This document shows positions 7,047 through 13,218 of a DNA stretch of 13,218 nt, one piece after another; position 1 is the stretch's first letter; each line of letters starts with the position of its first letter. This stretch comes from JBDTMC01 sp039934475 (lineage in GTDB: Bacteria; Acidobacteriota; Terriglobia; Bryobacterales; Bryobacteraceae): contig JBDTMC010000194.1 in the NCBI GenBank assembly GCA_039934475.1, forward strand, positions 1 to 13,218. The letters run 5' to 3'. Position numbers and translations under genes: made by a program. The notes below the pieces were generated by a model that was not told where the DNA came from, ran no database searches, and saw only the letters and a program-made list of their open reading frames with translations.

Positions 7047-7062
7047 CCCTATGAAGATAGGG
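7047..7062. promoter_or_regulatory. Dyad CCCTAT-GAAG-ATAGGG, candidate operator
   Basis: Perfect 6-bp arms surround a 4-base centre, 24 bases upstream of the AhpD-like start. On the minus strand it overlaps an extended -10-like TGC-TACCCT (7067-7059), which would suit a repressor site or a small 5' stem-loop. It abuts a second palindrome, GGGATCCC (7042-7049). No good -35 was found. Confidence 0.4.
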
Positions 7063-7099
7063 TAGCACCGGCGGGGTCGGGCCGTCTCAACGAAAAATC

Positions 7100-7208
7100 G
7101 TGTTGAAGTGTTGAAAGAGGGACACGTTGAAAGGAACGTATCTCTCTGATTCGTAATTGGTTAAGTGTATTATTAATAAAACTACAATGTGTTGAAAGTG
7201 TTGAAAGG
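7100..7208 (+). repeat. Two pairs of tandem GTGTTGAA repeats around an AT-rich core
   Basis: GTGTTGAA occurs at 7100-7107 and 7108-7115, directly abutting. A variant ACGTTGAAA lies at 7124-7132. The tandem pair recurs at 7189-7196 and 7198-7205. The DNA between the pairs (about 7150-7187) is the most AT-rich stretch nearby. An inverted copy of the core (GTTCAAC) lies next to the AhpD-like start at 7025-7031. The arrangement resembles a multi-site regulator binding region for the arsS operon. Confidence 0.5.
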
Positions 7209-7334
7209 TTGGGGCGGTTCCGACGCGGATTTTGGTTTAGATTTCAAAGAGCTGTGCGCACCGTTCGCCGACACATCAAGTGAAGGCAGGCAGAGCGCGG
7301 CCAAACTGTGGGTATTAGAACATGGGGCGGCATT

Positions 7335-7351
7335 AAACCGAACGGGTTTTT
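7335..7351. terminator. Weak hairpin downstream of the helical-repeat gene
   Basis: AAACC and GGTTT form 5-bp arms around a 5-base loop. On the plus strand the second arm runs into TTTTT, but no plus-strand gene precedes it. On the minus strand it lies about 57 bases after the stop at 7408 and lacks a T run. It may mark the end of the DUF3142 operon. Confidence 0.25.
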
Positions 7352-7407
7352 GCGTAAGTGGCTGAAACTGTTAGAAGAATATCGTTGGAATTTTGGCCAA
7401 TGGGTGG

Positions 7408-9234
7408 TCACTGCTGGAGCGAGCGGGAGAGGGCGATGTCCGCCTGGCGGATTTCCTCGTTGCGGCCAAAGCGGTCGCCGTTGATGCGGCGTAGACAACG
7501 CAGGGCAAGCTTGGCGGCGTCGCGACCTAAGTCGCTGGGACCCGCGTCGCGAACGATGTCGCGCAGGAGCAGGTAGGCTCGCCAACGCTCGTCCTGAGAG
7601 TCCTTGAGTTCTCGTTCGGCGGCCAGCAGTTGGGTCCGTTCGGTGCGACTCAAACGATAGTCCGTTGCGGCTTGGAAGACATAGCTCTGCATACCCTGCC
7701 AAATCGCGTCATTGTAGTAAATTCGATTGGGGTTCTCCGCGAGATAGGCGGCGAAGCGGTAACGGGCATCGATGCTCCGATCGGCTGCGTCGGAGAGCTG
7801 GGCGAGTTGTTGGAGACGCTGCGCCCTTCTATTGGCATTGATGGATTTGTACAGGGCTGCTGCTTCCTGGTAGCGGCCCTGCCGCGAGAGGCGAACAGCG
7901 ATGGAATACTTCACCAGCCGAATACCGGGCAGATCCGAGTTTTGCTCGGCGAAGGAGCGCAGCGTATCGAGGGGCGCGCCAGCATCCAGAAGAAAGTTGA
8001 TGTCCCAACTGGAGGAGGCCCAATAGACGGACAGGTCGCGGAGGCCGCTTGGGATCGACAGATACTCATGCTGGCGATCGACCGTGTCGAGCCAGAGTGC
8101 GAAACGAAGCTGTTCCGACACGTTGCCCGTCTTCCAATAGACGCCACACAATCCGTAGGCGGCGGCCGCTCTCTGACCACTGGTGGCAAGCTTCGAGCGG
8201 AACAGGGCGAGGAGCGGTTTCTCGGCCGCGGCATAGTTGCGCGACAAGAAGAATGCGGAGGCCGACATCCATTGGAAATCAGGGCTGGCATCGGTGGCTG
8301 CGGTAGAGGAAACCGATGCGGCGATCTGCCGTGCACCGCCGGGGTCGCCCATGCGAAGGGCGGTCCGCATGGCTAGCAAGCCCAGCGTGGCTGCCCCATC
8401 TTTCGAACGCAACAGATCCTTGTGCTTCGCTAAAAGGTGCTTGATGCGTTGGTATGTCTGAGATGTAGTGGCGGACCGGGCGAATGGCTGGTGGTGTCTG
8501 GCGTCGCGCGGCCAGTGGGGATTAGTGACAAGTTCGATGGCGAATGCGGCGTGTTCCGGAGTGTCGAAGTACTCGTCTAAGTGGGCGATGAGTTGGGGCC
8601 CGCCGTCGTAGCCGTAGGTGATTTGCAGGGAAGTAAGCAACGTTTCGCGGCTGAGGTTGGAGCCGGCGCGGTTGAGCTCGTCGAGATAGATTTTGCCGGC
8701 GAGAGTCTGCTCTCCGGATAAGTAGTAGATGTGGGCCAGCCAACCGCGAGCTTCACTTTGAAACTCCGGAGTGCGGGCGGTGCGGAGGAACGCGAGGAAC
8801 TTCCGCTGCGCACTGGTGAGGAGGATGGAATCTCCGAATTCGCCAACGCGCATCTCGATCTTCGCTTCCACTAAGTCAACTTCTTCCTTGTCGCGGCGAG
8901 TGAGGGAAGGGCCGGAACGGGCAGCTGCGACGGCTTGGCGGAGCGACGACAGATTGGGTGGAGGGGGCTGAATCTGATAGCTCACGTCGGGGGGCGGGAT
9001 CTTCTGGTATGCCTCGCGGAGGCGGGCGAGCGGCGTAGCGCCTTGTGCGGCGGCGGTCATCCCGGCATACGGAACATCCCTGCGGGGGACGTTCGGCTTT
9101 TCAAAACTTTCTGCGTGCTTGGCGAACGGCAACCAGAAGTGCGCGTTGAGATATTCCCGCAGTTCGTCGCTCCACGGGCAGGCACCGGCAAGCATGAACC
9201 CGAGGAAGAAGAGCAAGAAACGCCGGGCGGTCAT
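7408..9234 (-). CDS. Exported helical-repeat (TPR-like) protein, function unknown
   Basis: 608 residues. The N-terminus MTARRFLLFFLGFMLAGAC is a secretion signal. C19 after L-A-G-A could be a lipoprotein site, but the -3 residue is not the usual Leu. A proline-rich stretch follows (about 79-94, IPPPDVSYQIQPPPP). From about residue 110 the protein is almost all helical, with repeat-like pairs such as RGWLAHIYYLSGEQTLAGKI (163-182), SRNYAAAEKPLLALF (331-345) and SRQGRYQEAAALYKSI (450-465), which read as degenerate TPR units. No catalytic motif is seen. Its ATG overlaps the TGA of the DUF3142 gene (ATGA), so the two are translationally coupled and probably work together in the periplasm or on a membrane. 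A scaffold or binding role is inferred from the repeats only. I do not recognise a named family. Confidence 0.8.
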   Translation of the reverse strand: MTARRFLLFFLGFMLAGACPWSDELREYLNAHFWLPFAKHAESFEKPNVPRRDVPYAGMTAAAQGATPLARLREAYQKIPPPDVSYQIQPPPPNLSSLRQAVAAARSGPSLTRRDKEEVDLVEAKIEMRVGEFGDSILLTSAQRKFLAFLRTARTPEFQSEARGWLAHIYYLSGEQTLAGKIYLDELNRAGSNLSRETLLTSLQITYGYDGGPQLIAHLDEYFDTPEHAAFAIELVTNPHWPRDARHHQPFARSATTSQTYQRIKHLLAKHKDLLRSKDGAATLGLLAMRTALRMGDPGGARQIAASVSSTAATDASPDFQWMSASAFFLSRNYAAAEKPLLALFRSKLATSGQRAAAAYGLCGVYWKTGNVSEQLRFALWLDTVDRQHEYLSIPSGLRDLSVYWASSSWDINFLLDAGAPLDTLRSFAEQNSDLPGIRLVKYSIAVRLSRQGRYQEAAALYKSINANRRAQRLQQLAQLSDAADRSIDARYRFAAYLAENPNRIYYNDAIWQGMQSYVFQAATDYRLSRTERTQLLAAERELKDSQDERWRAYLLLRDIVRDAGPSDLGRDAAKLALRCLRRINGDRFGRNEEIRQADIALSRSLQQ

Positions 9235-10610
9235 TGGTCCACCTGAACGGTGAATTCAGCGCGGTGGAGACTGACGGCACGGCCGATGTAGAGATGGCCG
9301 CGGCCGCAATAAGGAGGAAGTGAGAGTTCCAAATCCGACGAGCCGCTGAGCTTGACCGGCATGTTCTGTTCAGGCAGGAAATACTCCAGCGGGGTGGAGG
9401 CACGAATCCGATAGCGAGCCGGCTGCGGCGAGAGTGGGCCGGCACTATCGAGGTAAAGGTCCACGCAGTTGACGGCGGCGCAGTCTCCGGGCACCGCTTG
9501 AACGCGGTTTTCCTTATGCGCAGGTGGCGCCCCAAGGGTAGCGGCATCGAGGACTTCATCGGGCTGCATCGCCCAATCCTCCCTCGACGATGGCCAGCGG
9601 AAGAAGACGACGCCAGCCATATATCCTTTGATTTGCCGCGCGCTGCGGACTGCGGACCGGATGGTATCGGGCGTGGGGATGATGAACTGGACGATATCGC
9701 CCGCGTCCAGGCGCTGATAACCGAATTGAAGTTTACGGGTAGCCCGATAGCTGAGCACGGTCTCGTCCGCCTCATTCCGCGACGACTTCAACTCAAAAGC
9801 AGCGCTCGTGGCTACGTCGAGCGGTCGAAGATCCCCATAAAATACGAGCCTCCGGCCGGGACTTGGCGTGGGTTCGGCATTTGGAACTACCTGGGTGCGG
9901 CCGAAGGCAGAAATGCCAATCCGGAAGCGTTTGCGGAAGCGATTGAAGACGGGGGCCCAATGGGGAGCGTCGATTCGGGCGGCGATTGCGGCTTGGCGCC
10001 GAGGCTCGGGCCGGCCGAGGTCATAAAACTGCGGGACGAACTCGTCCACTTGCGCGATGACTTCATCGATGGCCGTGCCGTCGCGGAACCAATCCAGCAA
10101 GGCGGTGATGGAGACCTGCATTTCTTTGGGCAAGCCTCTTCGCACATCGCGGATAAAGTCGGCGTAACGAGGTAGGGCGGATGTCGGGCTATCGATGTCG
10201 AGTTGGACTCCCGCTACGTTGAGATGCCCATCCCGTGCCGCTGCTTGACGCCTGGTGATGTCGGCGGCGAGGCGGGAAGCCGCCTGACTATCGGGCACGC
10301 CTTGATTGGTATATCGATAGACGAGCCAGTATTCGCGGGCTGGGGGCAGTTCCTGAGGCAGGGAGCTATAGACGCGCCATTCAGTTTGCTTCTCGATCGT
10401 ACCGACCTGGACGTAAACGATATCCAGTGCTTGGCCGGAGTACGAAGGGTCAATGGAACTGCCTTCCCAGAACCAGAACCCGGTTGTCCAGGGGACGGAG
10501 GCGGGCTGGCTGGAGAGGGCGACACAACCGGTGAGAAGGAGGGATGTGATCAGTACGAGAATTAGAAAACTGGCCGCCGATGAAGGCCGGTGAACGCCGA
10601 TATTCAGCAT
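9231..10610 (-). CDS. DUF3142 domain lipoprotein
   Basis: 459 residues. The signal peptide ends in a perfect lipobox, LLLTGC, with C29 as the lipidated residue. The region from W41 (WTTGFWFWEG) to about 240 fits DUF3142 as I remember it: AGVQLDIDSPTSALPRYADF (from 133), QVSITALLDWF (165-175) and DEFVPQFYDLGRP (189-201). The strand-end pattern (LDID, ITALLDWF, PQFYD) resembles glycoside hydrolase-like TIM barrels, so a carbohydrate-binding or hydrolytic role is possible but unproven. The C-terminal part (about 370-459) looks like a beta-rich domain with cysteines in DCAAVNC and PPYCGRG. It is the first gene of a coupled pair with the helical-repeat gene. A -10-like TGA-TACGCT ends 7 bases before ATG 10610 and no Shine-Dalgarno sequence is present. 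The start gives a complete lipoprotein signal. Confidence 0.82.
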   Translation of the reverse strand: MLNIGVHRPSSAASFLILVLITSLLLTGCVALSSQPASVPWTTGFWFWEGSSIDPSYSGQALDIVYVQVGTIEKQTEWRVYSSLPQELPPAREYWLVYRYTNQGVPDSQAASRLAADITRRQAAARDGHLNVAGVQLDIDSPTSALPRYADFIRDVRRGLPKEMQVSITALLDWFRDGTAIDEVIAQVDEFVPQFYDLGRPEPRRQAAIAARIDAPHWAPVFNRFRKRFRIGISAFGRTQVVPNAEPTPSPGRRLVFYGDLRPLDVATSAAFELKSSRNEADETVLSYRATRKLQFGYQRLDAGDIVQFIIPTPDTIRSAVRSARQIKGYMAGVVFFRWPSSREDWAMQPDEVLDAATLGAPPAHKENRVQAVPGDCAAVNCVDLYLDSAGPLSPQPARYRIRASTPLEYFLPEQNMPVKLSGSSDLELSLPPYCGRGHLYIGRAVSLHRAEFTVQVDQ

Positions 10611-10651
10611 CGTGCTTAGCGTATCAGGATGTTTCGCTATGATCGGTGACT
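10611..10651. promoter_or_regulatory. Compact divergent promoter region
   Basis: Only 41 bases separate the divergent ATGs. On the minus strand an extended -10-like TGA-TACGCT (10626-10618) ends 7 bases before ATG 10610. On the plus strand TATGAT (10638-10643) ends 8 bases before ATG 10652. Neither side has a convincing -35 or room for a normal leader. Confidence 0.45.
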
Positions 10652-11503
10652 ATGAGTCTTCGACTGGGGGTTGCGGCCTTCGCTTGTGGGATGGGATTCG
10701 CCTTGCCCACGGTTCAATTCGTGGAGGTGGAACGCGGCGTTCGGCTTGAAGTGGTGGATTGGGGCGGGCATGGGCGGCCGATCGTTCTACTCGCTGGGGG
10801 CGGTGAGACGGCGCATGTTTATGATGAGTTTGCTCCCAAGCTGACAACGGACTTTCACGTATTCGGGATCACGAGGCGGGGGTTCGGTGAATCGAGCAAA
10901 CCTAAGACAGGATATGCCGCGGAATCGCTGGCGAATGATGTCCTTCGAGTGATTGATGCTTTGAAGATCGACCGGCCGGTGTTGGTTGGACACTCGGTTG
11001 CGGGCGAGGAGATGTCATCGATTGGGGCCCGTTACCCCGGTAAGATCTCTTCACTCATTTACCTGGATGCAGCGTGGGATCGCACATACACGGCTCCGGC
11101 GGACAAGGATCGCGGGGCCGACTTTGACAAGGTAGGTATCGGGTTACAGCCGAAGCCAGATCCCAACCGGTTTGATCCTGGGGATGAGATTGGGGCGGGC
11201 GTGCAGAAGCCCGACTACGCCCATATTCGTGTGCCGGCGCTGGCGCTGTATGCCGCTCCTCGAACATGGCGGGAGATGATGCCAGGGGCTCCCGAGTTTA
11301 CCGACCCGGACCAGCGGGCGGCGGCGGAACGAGTGGTGGGACATATGGCGCGTACGAGAAAGATTATGGAAGACGAATTTCGGTCAGGGGTGAGGAACTC
11401 GCGCGTGGTTGAGATCCCGGGTTCGAGTCACTATTTGTTCCGAACGAATGAGGCTGACGTGCTGCGAGAGATGCGAGCATTTCTGCGGGGCCTGGACCAA
11501 TAG
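10652..11503 (+). CDS. Alpha/beta hydrolase
   Basis: 283 residues from ATG 10652; a GTG two codons earlier (10646) is an alternative. The fold is read from VLLAGGGETAHVYDEFA (oxyanion region, about 46-61), ITRRGFGESSKP (73-84), the nucleophile elbow VGHSVAGEE with Ser115, YLDAAWDR (137-144), a short cap region (about 145-190) and the catalytic His260 in PGSSHYLF. The catalytic acid is not certain. The N-terminus MSLRLGVAAFACGMGFALPT could be a weak signal peptide, so the protein may be exported. Relatives include esterases, epoxide hydrolases and haloalkane dehalogenases, and the substrate cannot be told. The ATG is preferred because the TATGAT -10 box ends 8 bases before it, leaving no leader. 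A metallopeptidase-like gene follows after 50 bases on the same strand. Confidence 0.85.
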   Translation: MSLRLGVAAFACGMGFALPTVQFVEVERGVRLEVVDWGGHGRPIVLLAGGGETAHVYDEFAPKLTTDFHVFGITRRGFGESSKPKTGYAAESLANDVLRVIDALKIDRPVLVGHSVAGEEMSSIGARYPGKISSLIYLDAAWDRTYTAPADKDRGADFDKVGIGLQPKPDPNRFDPGDEIGAGVQKPDYAHIRVPALALYAAPRTWREMMPGAPEFTDPDQRAAAERVVGHMARTRKIMEDEFRSGVRNSRVVEIPGSSHYLFRTNEADVLREMRAFLRGLDQ

Positions 11504-11539
11504 GAGCGGTCGAGACGGTCATTCCGGCACGCATGGCGA

Positions 11540-11545
11540 TAGAAT
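11540..11545 (+). promoter_or_regulatory. -10-like box before the metallopeptidase gene
   Basis: TAGAAT ends 8 bases before the in-frame ATG 11554, the same spacing as TATGAT before the hydrolase ATG. It lies inside the longer frame beginning at ATG 11533 and so argues for the inner start. No clear -35 is present. Confidence 0.35.
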
Positions 11546-11553
11546 CATCTGTC

Positions 11554-12918
11554 ATGCTGGCGTTCGCACTGTTGACAACCCTGCAATTCCATTACGATGT
11601 ATCGGAGTTCGTGAATGCCGTCTATCACGTGTCGTGTCTGACGGGACGAATCGCCTGTTCCAGTTCAGTGTATGGGCGGTTCTGGAACGAGTCGATGCAA
11701 TCCACGCGTGAAGATGGCGCGGATTTCGATAAATGGTCGGAGATATTCAGCCGCGCCGAGAATGCCGCCGGAGGGGCGGCTTCCGCTCCACTGCTGCCAA
11801 ACTACTTGAGCTTCTTTCCGGCGCTGCGCGTGCGACAGAGCCTGATCGACGCCGCGCTGCGGGGCGGTTCTCCGGACGGATTCCGGACACTGGCTGAGCC
11901 GATTGTTGGGGTAGCCGATGCCGCGGCGGTGGCCGAAGTGACGCGCCATGTTACGGCGCGCCTGCATCCTTGGTTTGTGGAGAATGCACCATCGACTGAG
12001 CGGCGGTTGAAAGAACTGGAAGCACGCGTACGCGGGAATGGCAGTGCTGAAATAATGGGCAGAGTTGCGAAGTTCGTCAAGGCAAAGTTCCCAGGAAACG
12101 ACGTTTGGGTGCACCTCTTGCCAAGCCCCGCGCCGAAACAGACCGAGGCAACGGGAACGGCGCTACGCAATCACTCCTTCATTGAACTCACGGAGTCCAT
12201 GACGCCGGAGGTGGCTGCACCGATTGTGGTACACGAACTGACGCATTCCCTCTGCGATTCAGCTTCGCAATCAGACCACTTGAAACTCATCTCGCAATTC
12301 ACTGCTTCACAACATCCGGCGGCACAAGCCCTGTATGGATTGCTGAACGAGGCGCTGGCAACGAGTGTTCAGCTTCGTCTGTATGAGCAGGGAAGTGTGG
12401 ACGATAAGGACGTGTACCGGCATCCGTACATCCCTCGAGCAGGCCGTGCGACGTTGCCGCTTCTGAAAGAGGCAATGGAGCGGCGCACTACGATTCAAAA
12501 GGGGTTTGTGAAGCGCTATGTGGCGGCCGTTGAGAAGGAGATCGGGAGCGAGATCGACGCGCCACGATTCCAACTGCTGGTGGCGTGCGTGATGACGAGC
12601 GACAGCAACAAACCAGCGCGGGAGGCGTTCTTTCAGGCATTTCGTGTGCTTGGCGCCTGTAGCACTGAGAAGGAGCTGGAACAGTATCCGGGCACTCCAG
12701 CGGTGCGCTTGCTGAGGTACGACGAGCAGGAGGCGACAACGACGGTTCCTGAATTTGAGAAGCTGCGGTCACACCGGGCTTTCGTATATCGCCAGCCGAA
12801 CAAACGATCGAGTTACGTCCTTGCGGGCCGCGACACCAATGCGATCATTCAAGCAGTGGAAGAACTGGCAAAGAAGGTGGATGCCCCAGCACAGGGACTG
12901 CTGCTTGCGATCGAGTGA
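11554..12918 (+). CDS. HExxH zinc metallopeptidase-like protein, unknown family
   Basis: 454 residues from ATG 11554, or 461 from ATG 11533; numbering here uses the longer form. The zinc site is VVHELTHSL with H234, E235 and H238. E273 in LLNEALATS lies 35 residues later and is a good third ligand of the gluzincin type. The preceding block (about 190-232: VWVHLLPSP, then HSFIELTES) is the beta region that usually borders such an active site. Residues 60-180 and 295-370 look helical. The first residues (MLAFALLTTLQFHYD) are mildly hydrophobic but lack the positive charge of a typical signal peptide, so location is uncertain. I do not recognise a named peptidase family. A peptidase role is inferred from the HExxH...E pattern alone. 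It follows the hydrolase on the same strand but has its own -10-like box. Confidence 0.75.
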   Translation: MLAFALLTTLQFHYDVSEFVNAVYHVSCLTGRIACSSSVYGRFWNESMQSTREDGADFDKWSEIFSRAENAAGGAASAPLLPNYLSFFPALRVRQSLIDAALRGGSPDGFRTLAEPIVGVADAAAVAEVTRHVTARLHPWFVENAPSTERRLKELEARVRGNGSAEIMGRVAKFVKAKFPGNDVWVHLLPSPAPKQTEATGTALRNHSFIELTESMTPEVAAPIVVHELTHSLCDSASQSDHLKLISQFTASQHPAAQALYGLLNEALATSVQLRLYEQGSVDDKDVYRHPYIPRAGRATLPLLKEAMERRTTIQKGFVKRYVAAVEKEIGSEIDAPRFQLLVACVMTSDSNKPAREAFFQAFRVLGACSTEKELEQYPGTPAVRLLRYDEQEATTTVPEFEKLRSHRAFVYRQPNKRSSYVLAGRDTNAIIQAVEELAKKVDAPAQGLLLAIE

Positions 12919-13069
12919 GGGATCTGCGTCGAACTATAAGTGGCGCGTGGGCAGTGGCCGCAGGCTTGGAATTAGAGAATACCGCTTTCTTACGGTCGCG
13001 ACTCAGTAGAATCAGCAAATTACTGAGCCGATCGCCACCCACAGTAAGGGCCAACCTGTACCGGGCCAG

Positions 13070-13180
13070 TTAGTGCCGCTTGTCAAACAGCTTGACAAAC
13101 TCATACCAGTCCTGCATAATCGCTTGGCGGAGGTTAGTCATGATGAAGCAGGCGCTCCTTGTGCTAGTGTAGTGCTTCAT
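13070..13180 (-). CDS. Possible 36-residue small protein, unknown
   Basis: A short frame from ATG 13180 to TAA 13070 begins MKHYTSTRSACFIM and ends DWYEFVKLFDKRH. AAAGG at 13194-13190 lies 9 bases before the ATG, a usable Shine-Dalgarno sequence, and TATAGA at the window edge could be a -10. There is an in-frame stop just upstream, so it is not the tail of a longer intact frame. No domain is recognised. It overlaps a good promoter on the other strand, so only one of the two readings may be real. A gene remnant is a third option. Confidence 0.25.
   Translation of the reverse strand: MKHYTSTRSACFIMTNLRQAIMQDWYEFVKLFDKRH
13092..13120 (+). promoter_or_regulatory. Sigma70-like promoter reading out of the window
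   Basis: TTGACA at 13092-13097, a 17-base spacer and CATAAT at 13115-13120 form a near-consensus promoter on the plus strand. The -35 is the right arm of a dyad, TTGTCAA-acagc-TTGACAA (13080-13098), which could be an operator. Downstream sequence is cut by the window edge. Confidence 0.45.
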
Positions 13181-13218
13181 AAGTTGTAACCTTTATCTGG
13201 TTTCCCTGCGTCTCTATA

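Larger units (their letters stand above)
7023..7407. other. 385-base gap between the arsS operon and the helical-repeat gene
   Basis: The gap lies between two minus-strand genes. It holds the dyad at 7047-7062, the GTGTTGAA repeat pairs and a weak hairpin near 7335-7349. An open frame from GTG 7189 to TGA 7365 (58 residues, plus strand) is possible, but it has no recognisable domain or ribosome site. I see no RNA gene. Confidence 0.5.
12919..13218. other. 300-base end region with dyads, a promoter and a possible small ORF
   Basis: No long gene is seen. CTCAGTA (13002-13008) and TACTGAG (13021-13027) form a 7-bp dyad with a 12-base loop, about 84 bases after the metallopeptidase stop and without a T run. 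Further right are a promoter-like sequence and a short minus-strand frame, both listed separately. Any gene driven by the promoter lies beyond the window. Confidence 0.45.

Noticed and set aside
7189..7365. 58-residue plus-strand frame starting at GTG 7189
   Set aside because: It starts inside the GTGTTGAA repeats, has no Shine-Dalgarno or promoter, and shows no domain. Kept only as a remark in the gap entry.
13002..13027. Intrinsic terminator after the metallopeptidase gene
   Set aside because: The CTCAGTA/TACTGAG arms have a 12-base loop, low GC and no following T run, so it is only a weak dyad.

Overview
The window is high-GC bacterial DNA and most likely comes from an acidobacterium of the Solibacter/Bryobacter type. 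The main clue is a decayed copy of an ADOP permease (acidobacterial duplicated orphan permease) at about 3129-4061. The mix of exported multihaem cytochrome, Tat-exported sugar isomerase and several lipoprotein-like proteins fits. No rRNA, tRNA, CRISPR array or intact mobile element was seen.

Layout. Positions 1-1950 (-) hold the first 650 residues of an OmcA/MtrC-family multihaem cytochrome c that runs off the left edge; nine CxxCH haem sites are visible. A 305-base leader with hairpins separates it from a Tat-signal sugar phosphate isomerase/epimerase at 2256-3092 (-). Next comes the ADOP pseudogene (+), whose last codons collide tail to tail with cdsA. Positions 4058-7022 (-) form a tightly packed four-gene operon, transcribed in the order AhpD-like protein, ArsS-type radical SAM enzyme, uppS, cdsA. 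It joins a two-gene arsenosugar-type module to the undecaprenyl and CDP-diacylglycerol steps of envelope lipid synthesis. A 385-base, partly AT-rich region upstream carries a dyad and two pairs of tandem GTGTTGAA repeats.

Positions 7408-10610 (-) hold a translationally coupled pair: a DUF3142 lipoprotein followed by a 608-residue exported helical-repeat protein. Across a 41-base divergent gap, 10652-12918 (+) holds an alpha/beta hydrolase and an unfamiliar HExxH metallopeptidase-like protein. The last 300 bases contain two dyads, a good sigma70-like promoter pointing out of the window, and one possible 36-codon ORF on the other strand.

Several genes (isomerase, DUF3142 protein, hydrolase, metallopeptidase) have no Shine-Dalgarno sequence. 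Each has a -10-like TANNNT hexamer 7-9 bases before the chosen ATG, which suggests leaderless transcripts. By contrast, the cytochrome has a clear AGGAG, and the downstream genes of both operons overlap or closely follow the gene before them. The most promising material for something undescribed is the DUF3142/helical-repeat lipoprotein pair, the metallopeptidase, and the arsenosugar-type module sharing an operon with lipid carrier genes.
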